DNA of 64,000 nt from Burhinus oedicnemus (Eukaryota; Chordata; Aves; Charadriiformes; Burhinidae): contig VFFE01007078.1 of NCBI GenBank assembly GCA_008921705.1, positions 939,714 to 1,003,713 on the forward strand. Direction: 5' to 3'. The number at the start of each line of letters is the position of its first letter. Positions within the stretch are counted from its first letter, which is position 1. The notes under the pieces are model-generated. The model did not search any database and was not told where the DNA came from. It was given only the letters and a program-made list of their open reading frames with translations. This document shows positions 23,413-36,602 of the stretch, piece after piece. A program made the translations under genes and the position numbers.

Positions 23413-26400
23413 ACAAAATCGACCCTTTCAGGTTTCTTTATTATTGTTTCCTGTCATTGCTACTATTTTCACAAATGGAAATGCAACTGCATCAGCAAAT
23501 CAGTATAATGAAATCTTCAGAAATAATGATACTTAGATATTTAATAATATTTTAAATTTAAATAATTAAGACTTTCAAAACTATATTTTTTTAATGCATA
23601 CAAAAATCTAACTAGAGCGGTATGAAGTATAACCAAGGTAATCAAAACAAATTCTGCTGTTTGATCTGCTATACTGCCCAGCATATACACTTTGAACATA
23701 ATGCTATGAGGTGTTACACATTTACATCTAGGAAGCTTGGAACATTTGATTGCTGCTGTTTTCTGCCTAATTCTTGGAACTGATGTGTGCTCATGTAATA
23801 GAAAGTTATCATAACGCATAACCTTGTGCAGATGCAGCTCCAGACTGTAGAACAAGTTTTAGACTGAGTTGGCACTAGTATGCTACAAGATGTTACTACA
23901 GAATAACACAGTCTGACCTAGGAAAAAAAAAGTGGTGTTTTATCTGGCATTCACGTCACTGATGTGTGGATTATGCTGCTAAGAGCTGCTGGTCTTGCCC
24001 CTTTTTTTACAAATATAGCCCAAGTGGGGATTTCTGCAAGAAGCTCAGAGAAGGTTCAGCATAGTTTTGCAGATTACTGGAGCCAAAGCCGTAGTTCAGA
24101 AGGCATGTTGTTTTGAACATTGATTCAAAATGCATTTCCAAACCCTTAGTTTCATCAAGAGTAGTGAAAAGTTAAGGCTGCCATTCAAATAGTTACGCCT
24201 TGTAGAACAGTCCATATAAAATTATCCGCTGTTTTGACACCCATGCAATGTTTAATGTCAGTGGGTTAAACCACAATTCCATTTTTGTATGATCATTTTA
24301 ACAAAGCGTTATTCTTCATTGGTATGTGATGTTGCCATGATGGTCTCAGAAAGGGAAGTCCAGGGCTGCTATCAGAAATGTGAAACACAGTGACTGTGCT
24401 TTAATACACAGTGTTTCAAGCTTCCATGAAAATTTAATATTTTGTGATGTTTCAAAGAAACCTCTGACTTAACAAGTGCTTGTGCCATTACTCACATGTA
24501 TTTAAGTGTGTGACATTGTTGTCCTTTCTTCTTCCATTTCCACCCTCTGGAGAACATAACAGAGAGAACAGAAAAATTCCCCCCAAATATCTTCTAGTCC
24601 CTGAGGACAAAACAAAGATAAACATACACTTCAAGGCATGAAGTCATTCAAGAAAGCTGTAGTTTAAACTTTCTTCTATCTCTTGCTACTACAGTTATTA
24701 CCCAACAGACCAAGATCAGAAGCACAGCAAAATGGGAGACAGACCCTGAGTCAGTACATACATGTGGCTTAAAAATGCATGTTTGAGTTCAAAAGTAGGT
24801 AAATTCCTCAGATCTAAATAATGTATAAAAAAAATCCCGACACCCCAGAAAACGATGAGGGAATCAAGAAGCAGATGATAGAATTGTTCTGTACATTCTG
24901 TCAGTAGCCTTTTCTCACAGGATATAAGAAATGAGCTTTTCTAGCAGGTGGAGAGAAAAGAAGGGCACAGTACATTCTCTTTTTAAGGAACCTTCTCCTA
25001 GAAAAGTAGTTTGACAGGTAGCTATAAGTTAACATAATTTACACATTTCTATAGCTTGGGTAAGCGTAGCCTATTAGTGCAGGATGATGTAACCTATGTG
25101 ACAAGAGGCTCGAAACTGAGGAAAGATGAAAGACGATGCAAGATGAAAGAGCTACAGTATGTGATGTGCAACTTACACCATTATTCCTATCACCCATGTC
25201 CCCCAGCTCTCATAGATTAGGAGTGAAACACAATCTGCACATACGTATGAATATATTGAAAGAGCCATAGGCAGCAACCAGGGGAGCAATGAAATTGGAC
25301 AAGTGTTTGAAGGACACTTCAAAGAGTTTTACCCCAGGGAAGAAAATTTGATATTTTTTTTTATCTGATTTTTTTCTTCTTAGAGTGCATTTGCACTGTA
25401 AGAAAAAACTATTTCATCTTCCTTCTGCACACTGAAGAACAAAAACAGCAAATTTGGGAGATTACCTATTGTATCTTGGGTTTTATTACTCAGTATAAAA
25501 AAAGTAAACTTCAGTATTGCATCCCAATTTCCAACAGAAGTCATTACTACCTACTATTTTATTTCCCGACTTTGTTAGAATTACTAAATCATTCCATTGG
25601 CCTGGCTGGCTTTTTTATTTACTACCTTTAATAGAAGGCTAGTTGGAAGCCCTCCTTTCCAAATCTATATTTAGAATGTATATTCACCAGATATAAAACA
25701 TAAGCAACCTGACATTTTCCTCATCGTATTTAAATGCCATTTATTCTATGAAGCTGTGTAACCTTACAGTTTCTTATGTTACAGAACTTCAATAAAAATT
25801 CTGACAAAAACCTTTCCAAATGCATATCTGTAACTTCATTCCCAGGGTTTACATAAGCCTCCAGCAGATAAATAAATGGCAGATGAAAATACCTTTCTTC
25901 CTGGAAAATTTTTGGAGCCTTCTACTGCAATATCCAGCACCCTGCAACAGAGTCTCTACCATGGAATGAGCTAAAAAAAGCAGCAACTATTTTACTAGCA
26001 GGATTGCTAAAACACAACTGTTTAGGTTAATGCAGTTACCACGTTAATAGTACAGACTATGTTAAAGAAGTTGGGACATAGTAAGTGATTGAACTTCTGT
26101 TATTTGTGTCACTTATTAGCTTCCAGATACAGAAACTGAGAGAGCAGGAATAAGGTGGGCAAAGAAGATTCAACATCATGTGCTAGTGCAATACATCTAG
26201 CTACATTACAGATGGTTATAAATCTTTAAACTTCTACGGCTGTCTGTAAATAGCTAACTCAAAAAAAATCAGATAAAAACTGCTGTAACTACATTATTTC
26301 AGTGTTCTTGTACCTATACACTGGTGTGTGAAGAAACCAGGATCCAACTCCATAAGAATTCCAACATCTAGAAGTACTTTTTCCTCCAGCCAATGTGTCG

Positions 26401-26800
26401 TTCTCTGATACTTGATGCTTATCCTCTGCACTCCCCTGTCTTCATGGTGCCTTAGATCTCCTGTCTCTGTGGGGATCTCTTTCTTCCTCCTCAAACATAG
26501 CCCTAGCAGCGTGTGTAGCTCCTTGTTGCTAAATATTTTTACAGATCTCCAGGATATCGTCACTGAACAGCTTAGGCAGTCACAGAAACAGCTAGAGACA
26601 AAATTAAGGCCAACATCTTGTGATCATCCATGCCTTTATAGGAATCACTAAGCTAAGACATTTGAAAATGTTAATTTGTTTTGAGGAACATATTTTTAAT
26701 TTTTTTTGGTAACTTGTTCTGATTTTTTTTCTCACATGCTACAATATTTAAAGGACATTAAAACTTTTACAACAGTTGGTGTCTCATATCAAGGCAAAAA
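23413..26800. other. No gene or repeat recognised
   Basis: Unique AT-rich sequence with no ORF over 100 codons apart from 23541-23855 (minus), which has no recognisable domain. Confidence 0.6.
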
Positions 26801-26946
26801 TCACAGAATCATAGAATCGTTTAGGTTGGAAAAGACCTTTAAGATCATCTAGTCCAACCATTGACCCTACTCTACCAGGTCTGCCACTAAACCATGTCTC
26901 TAAGCACCACATCTACACGACTTTTAAACACATCTAGGGATGGATG
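26801..26946 (-). mobile_element. CR1 LINE 3' tail, short fragment
   Basis: About 145 bp of CR1 3' end in minus orientation, starting at the 'cacagaatcatagaatc' tail and reading inward through the 'ggttggaaaagacc' block to about 26946. It closely matches the inverse complement of 8320-8464, including the stretch 'gaccctactctaccagg'. It ends sharply where ORF2 would continue, so it is an extremely 5'-truncated insertion. Confidence 0.93.
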
Positions 26947-27174
26947 ATGAAGCTTTTGAAGAATCTTTATTATCTGCAAACAATAATTAACCACTCAAGA
27001 TAGAATTACTATGTATGATTTTCTCCAAAGCAGAAACAGATTTCTTTCTTTTGTTTTGTCATTCTTTTTTCTCTTAGTATACTTTGCCCTTCTCACCTGG
27101 GTAGCCTCCAAAGCTTTGACTTTACATCCCCTGTGTACATACTAAGAAACCCACAGCTGAAATCAATAACGTAA

Positions 27175-27668
27175 TTCAGAATGGAAAGGATTTCTGGAAG
27201 TTACCCCACCCAGTCCCACTAACAGCAAGGTCAGCTTCCAAGTTAGATCAAATTGTTCAGGGCCTTGTTTGAATCTCCCCAGATGGAGATTCCACAATAT
27301 CTCTGGGCAACCTGTGCCAGTGCTGGACTGCCCTCACCATGAAAAATCTTTTTCATCATATCTAATTGGAATCGTCCTTGTTGCATCTTGTGTCTATTGG
27401 CCTTAGTCCTTCCGCTGTGCACGCCTAGATGACTCTGGCTCTGCCTTCTCGATAACCTCCCATTAGGTAACTGAAGTCAGTAATTAGATTACCCTCCGCC
27501 TTGGCCTTCTCTTTCTAAGACTGAAAACACGTAGGTTTCAGTCTCCTGGTACATCATCTTTGATCTCCCTACTTGTCTTCACGGTTCTCAGCCAGACTGG
27601 CTCCAGTATGTCAATGTCGTTCTTGTACTGGGGACCAAAAAGGACACGGTACTCCAGATACGACTGAA
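27175..27668 (-). mobile_element. CR1 LINE, old and diverged
   Basis: Minus-strand CR1 remnant. Recognisable blocks on the plus strand are 'atctctgggcaacctgtgccagtg' split by substitutions (near 27298-27323), 'ctcaccatgaaaaatctttt', and 'ccagtatgtcaatgtcgttcttgtactgggg' near 27603-27633. There is no terminal octamer and no open ORF. Its 3' end is about 230 bp from the younger fragment at 26801-26946, so two independent insertions lie almost adjacent. Confidence 0.88.
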
Positions 27669-30634
27669 AGTTAATTTTGCCTCAGCTTCTTATTATTCAG
27701 CTATATTTACAGTAAGATAGGTATTTAACTTCCAGTTTTCTCTCAGTATCTGCAAGCCACAAGGAATTCTTGCCAGTTCTGCAGCTAGATAGTATTTTAA
27801 GGAAAGGCCTCAAACAAGATGAGTTTCATATGCATTCAGAGTAAAAGTAGCAGTAGGTTTCCACAACTATCTCAAAAATCAAAAAATCAACTTTTCCCCT
27901 TTGGGATGCATACATATCCCATGCATCCTGGGATGCATGTAAAAATAATCCTAATCCAAATCTAACAAAAGTAATATATTTAAAGCAGTATATAATGTTT
28001 AAGAAAAACATAGTAAGTTAATGAAGGAAAATAACTCTCTTTCTAAAGGTGGGGTATGTTAGCAATCTATCCTCTCCCTTTGTCTCTGTTTCTATCATAT
28101 GTTAAAGGGGCCTATCAGCAAGGTAGCTAATCTATTTCCACAGCAGGCATTCTATAAAACTTCTGTGTTACACATATGAAGGCTCTTGTGAGGCTTACCC
28201 AATATAACTGGTTCAGAGCTGAAACAACATCCCTAGTTTGTATTCAGTTTATAAAGTGTTCTTTGAGTACAGATTGATTTTAAAGAAATGAGAAAAAGAC
28301 CAAATGAAAAGTAGTAATGATTTCAAGTCTGATCAATTGAAAGTAAAGGTTGAAAATTCCTTTACCAGTCTGTTCACATATTTGTTCTCTGAAACAGCTC
28401 TCAAAGGAAGGGGCCTAATAAATAACATTTAATCATAGATTCAGGGTTCCTATACAGAAAAGCATAAGAACTAGAAACAGGGACAGAAATGTTGGTCACA
28501 GGGGGACAAATACATCCCTGTTCTAATTCTGCTGGAACATATAATCTTGAATTATATCCACAGAATACAAACTTGAACAGATATTTCAGTAATAATTCAG
28601 TAGAAGATTTTATGAAAGAATAGTTATTCAATAAACATCAAGTGCAAGTGATAATAACAAGGTTCAAACTGCCTCAAGGGATCTTCTCTGAAATAAATAA
28701 AACTAAGTTAAGTCCCTGCTCCCATATCTAGCTTTGGGAAATTAAAATCTAACCTCTCTCATTAGCCTACTAAGTAGCTTTTCACACTTGTAAATTCTCA
28801 GGAGCCTTTGTAACATGGAATCGTCTGTACCTTTAGAAGCTAACGTGCAAAACAATTACATGAGCATATCCCGGATCAGTTAATCTGGTGTTTTGTAATG
28901 CCTTCAGCTTCAAGCACTAATTGTTCAATGTTCTGTTCTCCAAAATATATTCACAAACAATTCCCATGAGCCTGAAAGTCTTTGCTAATTACCCCAATGA
29001 TATCCATTACTGCTCTCCTAGCATCTAGTTCTGTGATTCACCTCTATTACTCCTACATGGCCAGTCTTTGCTGAAGACTGCCATCCTCTTGATCTAATCC
29101 AACCCCTCCCCTCTCCTTCCCCAAGAGATTGAGTCCAAATCATCATAATCTTCATTTCAGAAAATAGTAAGGGTGATGGAGGGAAAAAAAGAAGTTCCCT
29201 GCAACAGAATTGCAGGCTGCCAAAGTCCTCCTGACAGTGTATATATTCTTTTCCACAAGACACAGGTATAAGGGCAAAGTGACACACTTACTCCAGGTTG
29301 TACTTTACCCAGTTGCTGGGCTTTCGTAGGTGCAATCACAGCATCAACCATTTATATAAGCAAAACACAACCCATCAACCCAAATAACGTATTATCTTGT
29401 GGAACACTAACAGGAGAGTATCTGTCCTAAGGGTGAAATAAAGCAAGTGCAAAGTTCATACTACATCCTGCAGCTGATTTGTACACCTGATCATCTGGAC
29501 CATGATTCTTGATTCAGGTGAATCTATAGCACTGAGAAAAAGTCCTAATAGTCACCTGATAAAGCCATAGCTTAACTTTGAAGAAAGACATATTGATAAT
29601 TTCGTGATGACCTTGCAATAGGCGAGTATGACTCTCTGTGTAACTATCGCAAGCTCTTACGGCACAGTGCCTTCTAGAAAAGTACTGCTGATGTCTAGGC
29701 TGGTATATTTAAAAACAAGATTGACTGCAGGCTATTTATAAGTACTTCTGCTTGTGCACACTAAAACTGAAAGAGTTTAAACTAAGAAAATGCATTGACT
29801 TCATGTCATTTGTTTCTCCTTCAACAGAAAATTGACCAAGCCCCCCAAAATTCCCAATAGCTAAGCAGAGGGAAAAGAAAAGCAAAAAGAGTGACATGAA
29901 AATTTAGCTGAAAGAAAATAATATTTTTTTCAAAATCGCTTTCTATCTTGGAGAGATTTTAAGATGAGCAAATTTGCTTTCTGAGTAGCAGATTCCTTGT
30001 ATTACACCTGGATCTCTTGCCTAGTTCTCATAAATAAGCACATGGAAAAAGTGAAACTCAAGAATACATGAAACCTTTTAATATATTAGATAGTTGGAAA
30101 TGGTGTGGCAATACTTCCTTTTTATCTTGACTTGAAGGTTTATTTATTTCTGCTGCACTAAATTGACAGTTGTCCTAAAGATCCGACTTCATGGGGAGAA
30201 ATAAAAGTACAAAACTTTTTCACACAGTGAACAATGAAATCATGTGCCAAAGAGTGATGGCAAATGCACAAGAATTTCAGACCAGAACATGAGAGAGATC
30301 TTTGAGAAAAGAAAATATGTATGAAGAGTGGTACTTCAAGGTTTTCTGACAGCTGGAGCTTTCTTGAGTCAAGATTCAACTTTCTTGAGTTGGTGTTGTG
30401 ATATTTAATCTCCCTGGGTATTCTGTAGCTCTCCTGTTTTCTTGGCCCTTACTTTGCTGGAAACCTAGATGGCCTGAGGTAGGCTACAAAATATACTGTT
30501 GTACATAACAGTTTAATAATATCATAATATTTGGTTGAGTTATTGTGCTTGTGAAAAAAGTCTTGGATGTTTAGTGGAAGTTATTACAAAACTTCAGTGC
30601 TCAGATAATATAAATATTATATCAATAAAATTAC
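27669..30634. other. No gene recognised
   Basis: Unique AT-rich sequence; only the small palindrome at 27920-27939 stands out. Confidence 0.6.
27920..27939 (+). repeat. Perfect 9-bp inverted repeat, 2-nt loop
   Basis: CATGCATCC-TG-GGATGCATG. A further copy of the GGGATGCA arm lies just upstream at 27903-27910. Confidence 0.9.
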
Positions 30635-30720
30635 CTTAAATTCCTGATAAAGTATCAGCACATGAACATGCATGTTCGTCTCCAGTTTGCCTTCTGGTGT
30701 AAGAAGCTGAGGAGCATGAT
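30635..30720 (-). other. Candidate coding exon, 86 bp (best single candidate)
   Basis: Read on the minus strand, this segment is preceded by an excellent acceptor (a CT-rich run ending GCCCGCCTCCAG) and followed by donor AAG|GTAATT. Of the three frames only one is open. It starts with two bases of a split codon and ends on a codon boundary; its 28 residues begin HAPQLLTPEGKLETN and end LILYQEFK. I do not recognise the protein. The split codon would be completed as Asp if the candidate at 33198-33259 is the preceding exon. A strong acceptor and a single open frame make this better than chance alone suggests, but short ORFs between splice-like sites are common in a window this size. It could be a random match. 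Confidence 0.35.
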
Positions 30721-31612
30721 CTGGAGGCGGGCAGAAGGAGAGAGGTTAATGGAAACAACAGAATGTTTGGAAATCTCAGTGGAGTTGGAGCAGTAACTAC
30801 AGATCAGCCTCTCACTAAACTCTTTTCACCTTTTACTGTACTTTTAGATTGTTACACTTTATTTTTCATAGTGACGCAACAGTTTTTTGAATTAGATCAT
30901 CAGTCTGATTGTGGTTGTTAACGGACGGTACTGCAGCCCAGGATTGCTTACTAAATTGCTAGTATCACTAATATAACCTTTAAGTCCTTACTGGATTTCG
31001 AACATTATTTTTATCATTTGCAGTATTCCAAAATGAAAACAAGAGGTGTTCTACAGACAGCCTGTCAGTAGAGGTAGAGAGATTCAGATAATGTGAAGTT
31101 CCCATCTTAAACATGCTCCTAACTATTGGATGAGGTCTTAATCTCAGTGTTACCAGGCAACATATTTATTCTCTGTGAATGTTTTGAATATTCTGATCTC
31201 CAGTTTTTGGTCCTTTCCATTTTTTGCTCACTGTAATTACACTCTATATTTGTGCTCAGTGCAGTTTAAGAAAGTTGATTTCTGCCACAGTTTTCTTCAG
31301 GACAAAGTTAAATCTATGATAAAAATTAAAGTTTTTAAATAAACATCGACCTGGAAATACTGTTGGTGATTAAGTAATCCAAAGGATTTGTTGGTAAGGC
31401 ATTTCATGATGTTGGAATGAGATTTCTGTTTCTCGAAGATTTTATCTTCACTGATCCCATTCAGTGCCAAGACAAATAGCTTAAAAAGAATTCCAATCAC
31501 ATTGCAGTTTTATAGAGATAGAGACCATAGTCCCAAGAAGGGCAAAGCCCACCTATGCTAGTTGATGTACATATGATGCATAAGAAAGAGCCTCTGCCCT
31601 CTTACACAAGGC

Positions 31613-31636
31613 TTTTTTTTCCTTTTTTTTTTTTTT
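31613..31636 (+). repeat. Interrupted poly-T tract
   Basis: T8-CC-T14, simple sequence. Confidence 0.9.
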
Positions 31637-33197
31637 AATAACTATTACAGATGTGGGACAAGGATAAGAGGAGGTTACGCACGTTTCCCCCAACCATATA
31701 AGGGACTGCTGAAAAAGCTAGAGACTGAATGTAGAAGATGCCCTCAATTTCAGAGCTGGATGAATACTTCAGTTTGAATTTTACTTTTTTACTGAAAAGA
31801 CCGTGAGTACGTCAGCCAGTGCTTGGCTGACCCAAACTTGTTTCCATTTGTTTCAAAATATTTCATAATGCGAATTAAGAGTTATGCTCTTGCCAGTATT
31901 ATTCTCCACCCTACAAGTAAACTGAAAAATCATTATGTATCAGGTTTTCCGCAGCTCTAGTCTGCAATAGACTTCCAGCTTAAGTGGGATTTTAAAGCAG
32001 AATCAGTCAACCCTGTATGTATGTAAAGGTTCACAGCTTTTGTAGTTCTGTTTGAAAATGTATCAGACTGAAATACTCCACGCAGTATTCACTCTTTGCT
32101 CACATTGTTCCTTTCAAATGTGTCACGGGATTGAGAATAGCTTATTACTGATGTTGGCCCATTAAGAAATCTGTTTTATGCTTACACTGGCTGTGGTATA
32201 TTGAGGCCATGGAAAAAATGACAAGAGAGACCAATTTTCCTGTATTTGAGTCTGCAGACAGTATCCATTTTCTAAGCATCAGACAGCACCATCAGACCTC
32301 TGAGCTTTGTTTTTCATATCCCAAAGCTCTAGTCAACACAGGAAAAAGTAATCCTTAGTAAACAACGAAGGCTTGAGTGAGTATTCCAAAGAAGATTGAA
32401 TGACTTGCAAACACAATATAATTGGTAATCAGGTGGGGAGGGTATCCAAAGTAACTGATTTGTGCATGTGCTCCTGTCCATAGAAACTTCACAGCATGAA
32501 ACTTCATGCTTGAATTTCATTTATACTGCCAAATCCACCTCAGTGTAATTATTCTAAATTTTATTGAATATGATGGAAGTATAGCAGATGCAAGTTGACA
32601 CATCATTTTATTTCCTTCTATTTTAGTCATGGCTACATATTTTAAATCTTTATGCCAAAACAGGGGACTTCCATTTACCACAAAAAGGCAGGAACCTCTG
32701 CCATTTCGAGAACTAAATTTTGAAATTCAAACAAAATGAAGTGGGATTCCACTCAGCTGCACTAAATCCAAACTTTTTTTTTTTAATTTATTTTCACAAA
32801 AACAACTGACAACCTTTTCTCTTTTTTTCTGTTGTTACCAGTTTAATGTTGTCACATGACCTATTTGCTTAAAAAACAAAGAACAAACAAAAAGCCTCCC
32901 AGTTCTTTTAAGAAATCTAACAGACTATTTTCAAAACAGAGAAATCACAGAAAAAATTACAGATGTCTCATCTGGTTTATGCTTAACTGAAAATTAAAAA
33001 TGTTGTTGCAATTATGATTTTATATTTTAACTCTGAAACAAAAATTACTAGGCTTTAAAAAAATAAAATGGCTGAGTTGTTAGAGCCTGTGAATTGCCTG
33101 CTGTGCCCAGCCAGTAATGTTTTCTAATGTGTATGTCTGTATCAATATAATGACAGCACCATGCTTCAGATCAACTGGATACTAATTACAGATTTAC

Positions 33198-33259
33198 CTG
33201 ATAGACTGGAATGGCTCCCAAGGAGCTGTTGCACTCTATTTAGCAAGTAAGTGATTCTC
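33198..33259 (-). other. Candidate coding exon, 62 bp
   Basis: Minus-strand segment with donor ATCAG|GTAAATC and a moderate acceptor (CAGCTTTTAG). The open frame begins after one base and encodes 20 residues including RITYLLNRVQQLLG, ending with one base of the next codon. It joins 30635-30720 in phase. A competing acceptor 24 bases further in (AATAG) would give a different frame, so the start is uncertain. The protein is not recognised. Confidence 0.2.
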
Positions 33260-33683
33260 CTAAAAGCTGCATAAGGACTTGTAGTGCTAAACAATCTCAT
33301 CTGGATAACATTTTGTAATACACTTTTTTCAAAAAAAGTTTTGATGAGCTTCAGCTAATACCTAGCAAAGATGTGGTAGGCCACTGCAGACACTTGGAGC
33401 TCCAGACACCAGGGTTTTCCTTGAACCCACGAAGCCCATTTGCACACAATAGAGATTACGGCCCTTGAAGCAGCTCCTCAAATGTCAGATCTAATGTCTC
33501 CTTTAACACTGTGAAAAGCAAGAATTCTCCATTTCATGCACTACGAGAACTAGGATACATCCATTGAAATTATGAAGCAGAATATTCAACACAAAATGAA
33601 TTCATTCTTCAGACAACACAGTATTAAATTGTGGATCTCATGACTGCAAGAAATTGCAGAAGTGAAAAGGACTAAGCAGGTTC

Positions 33684-33709
33684 AAAAAAGATGAGCAAAA
33701 AAGATGAGC
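33684..33709 (+). repeat. 13-bp tandem duplication
   Basis: AAAAAAGATGAGC is repeated twice head to tail. Confidence 0.85.
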
Positions 33710-35114
33710 ACAGGGAATACAGCTGGCAGACCTCTAGCAGTCAAGAGTGATCAAAAGCTCTCATTTTTTGAAAGTAAGAGGATGGGTTGATGGAATAATT
33801 GCTTTAAAGACCCTAAGTACTTTCTACTGATTTTTCACATCATTAAAGCAGTTCAGGCTGGTATAGAGCCCATAGTGTGTACACTAACTCCCACTGTACA
33901 GCATAAACAATCCCACTGCATCACTGTGGGAAGGTGTTACTCGATGTGAGCAGAGTATCAGGTTGTGAGCTGTAATCATTGTTTACACAAACTTGGAAAG
34001 CCTTAGAGAAACACTAAAAAAGACAATTTTTAATGAACACTCTCTAAAAAGGTGATTAATTTGTTCATGACCTGTTACTAAAAATGTAATCAGTGAAGTA
34101 TAAAAAAGGTTTTATACTCCACATAATTGACTGCCTATAATGTAGTGGTAATAATCAAAACACCTACAGTAAAGACTTGTTAACTCAGTGTGGGATATAT
34201 GATCTCTTTTTCAGTTTAAAGCAGAGAAATTATTTTGAGCTAGCATCAAGAAGAATTAGACACTTGCTTACGTTCGTTACATCTTTTTGTTTCAAAAGCA
34301 CAGTGGCGTAATCAATTGTTCCCACCTCATTTGGAAAATCAACACTTACAGTTCCTATTATGAATCATAGTTCTCCTTGTCTATCAGTTAAAACAAATAT
34401 GTTTTGCTGTTCTTCGATTGTTCTTGTCTTTCAGGTTTTCACTTCTGGCTAATAAAATGCACATCGTTAACCACGCTAAGTAATTTGATGATTACTGAAA
34501 CACGTACCCTGGGCAAAGAAATAAAAATTACACCAAAAGTTAAAACGCAATACAAGATATACTACAGTTTACAAATGTTGTATTCAGATTACATTGTGGA
34601 CAAATTCTTGTCATTTACCTAGGCTATTTAATATCTTGCTTTACGGGAAAATTTGACATTTGTCTTTAAATAACTTACATTACATCCAATGTAGTAGCAA
34701 AAGCCGTTGCGCTCTTCTGGATCTGAATTAAATCACTGGATATTGGGAGGAAAAAAAGGAGAATAGCTGAAGAATTCTAAAGTTGTGGCACAATTTTCGT
34801 AAGTATATGGTACTTCTTACTTTCTACACTGTACGTTTTTTCCTGACATGTTACTCAGGAAAAAAAATTCTACAAATGGTAAATAGTCTAAAACTCATCA
34901 CTACAGATCAGATTCTGACTTCAGAACACTAAGTAGTATCTTATCCGTTCACGTTGAGATTTATTCAACAGAACTAATCTGAAAAGGATATTGCATTCAA
35001 CACAGGTAATTATAAGACCGCTTGCTCATTTTCTGCAGATACTTCTGGGATTTGTTGCAGTGATTTTTCGCTTTTGTTTTAAAAATTACTAGTAAAATGT
35101 AGTAATAAACATAC

Positions 35115-35157
35115 GACAGTGAAGTGCGTCCAGATAGCAGATCATAGGTGAGACATT
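35115..35157 (-). other. Candidate coding exon, 43 bp
   Basis: A very good acceptor (GGCCTTTACTTGTTTTTCCAAG) and a fair donor (GTC|GTATGTTT) on the minus strand. Two frames are open (NVSPMICYLDALHC or CLTYDLLSGRTSLS), so the sequence alone does not fix the reading. Confidence 0.15.
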
Positions 35158-35821
35158 CTTGGAAAAACAAGTAAAGGCCAGAAATAGCCATTGCTGCTAG
35201 GAAGAATTCCCTGACCCCAGGGAGTATAGAGTAAATCTAAAAGATCCAGTGGGAATTAAGCTTTATCACATCATAATCAGTTACCCTGTGGCAAGAATGA
35301 CAGTTCTGCATAGTAATTTGTTTAGAAGTATGTAGTTTGTATTTATTTTTTGGTTTGTTATTTATTTTTTATAGGGCATAGGTCTGTATTTTATTAAGCT
35401 TTAATGGTTCAGATCTTCCTAATTTCCTCACAAATAATCACACCAAAAATAGCTCAAGAAATGATTAATAGGAAGCTGCAGTTTCTTATTAATGCTGACT
35501 TTATCTAATTACTGCGTGCTACTTTACACTCAGATATACACACATGCATACAAAAACCTTACAACTTCCCTTACAAAAAATAAAATTACAGTAACTCCTG
35601 CAATCAGATTGAATGTAATAGGATTATCTGTTCAATCTATTCACTAAGTGCCTCCATGCATGCTTCTTCAAATCAATAGTTATACTTAATAAAGAACTGT
35701 AAACTGCATAGCTATTAAGAACAAGAAAAAGACCTTAAAACACTATGTGCTTTTGAAGTGTATTTTCAGTAGACAAAGTCTTCCCTTTTAATGCTACAAA
35801 AGCTTAAAAAATGGGATTTTC

Positions 35822-35885
35822 TAAGGAATCCAAGGAGATCAGGCACCTATTCCCTTAAGCTCCTTTGAAAGTTGTAGCACTTATC
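35822..35885. repeat. Probable ancient interspersed repeat fragment
   Basis: 'aggcacctattcccttaagctcctttgaaagttg' resembles the same class of decayed sauropsid repeat as 14880-15190. A tentative call. Confidence 0.35.
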
Positions 35886-36532
35886 TTCAGAAGTGCTTAC
35901 AGCCAGCTGGAGAGAGGCTGGCTGAAAGGATCCCATCAAGATTTCCCAACCCTGAAGTCATGTAAATTGTACCACCCTCTTGATTTGCTGGAGCTTTTAA
36001 GCAACACAGGCAACATTGCTGTTGCAAAAATCACAAGTGTACCCCAGCATGCCCTAAAAGGCTGGGGGTGAGGAAAACACATTCTAATCTTAAAAAAGAG
36101 GAGGGGAACATAAGAGAGCAAGATTCCCCAGGGGAGGTAGGTTATCTGTGAGATGCATAGAAATCGGCCATCCTTGAGCTGAAAAGGCAAGGCAGGACTG
36201 AGGAGCAGGGGACAGCTTCGCTGGTCTCCTCTGCCAGGAGTCCCTACGTGGGGAAACAAAAAAATGATGAAAATCAAAAAGGTTTGTGTACTTGGTTCTG
36301 CTGGGCTGAGAAGATTCACTCTGAGGCTTAACCATGTACTTCTGTGACCTGAAGCCAGATACCACCAAGGACAGACTTGCCTCTCAACCCATCCCAGCCT
36401 GGGCATCCCTGTCGTCAAGGGCACTTGGAGCCTCTGGGAACTGTGCGAGTGGCAGCTGCTGAAAGCTGATGGGACTGGGAGGAACTGCAACGTGGCTGAG
36501 GAAGCTGGAGATAAGACAGCCTTAATCTGTAC

Positions 36533-36602
36533 CTTTCAATGTTAATGTTGTGTTAGTAGAAAATAGAGCCGAATTTGGGACTTCCACAGTTGTTTTGTAC
36601 TG
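36533..36602 (-). other. Candidate coding exon, 70 bp, NAGNAG acceptor
   Basis: The minus-strand acceptor is pyrimidine-rich and ends CCCCAGCAG, a tandem NAGNAG site that could shift the exon end by three bases. The donor is AAAG|GTACAG. The phase-0 frame encodes QYKTTVEVPNSALFSTNTTL and a few more residues, with one base left over. The same frame is open well upstream of the acceptor, so part of the openness may be accidental. Confidence 0.2.

Noticed and set aside
23137..23508. 123-codon plus-strand ORF
   Set aside because: Antisense shadow of CR1 ORF2.
35936..36490. 184-codon minus-strand ORF
   Set aside because: It lies in a slightly GC-richer stretch with overlapping open frames; the sequence is rich in Ser, Pro, Phe and Leu with no motif and no coding-like start.
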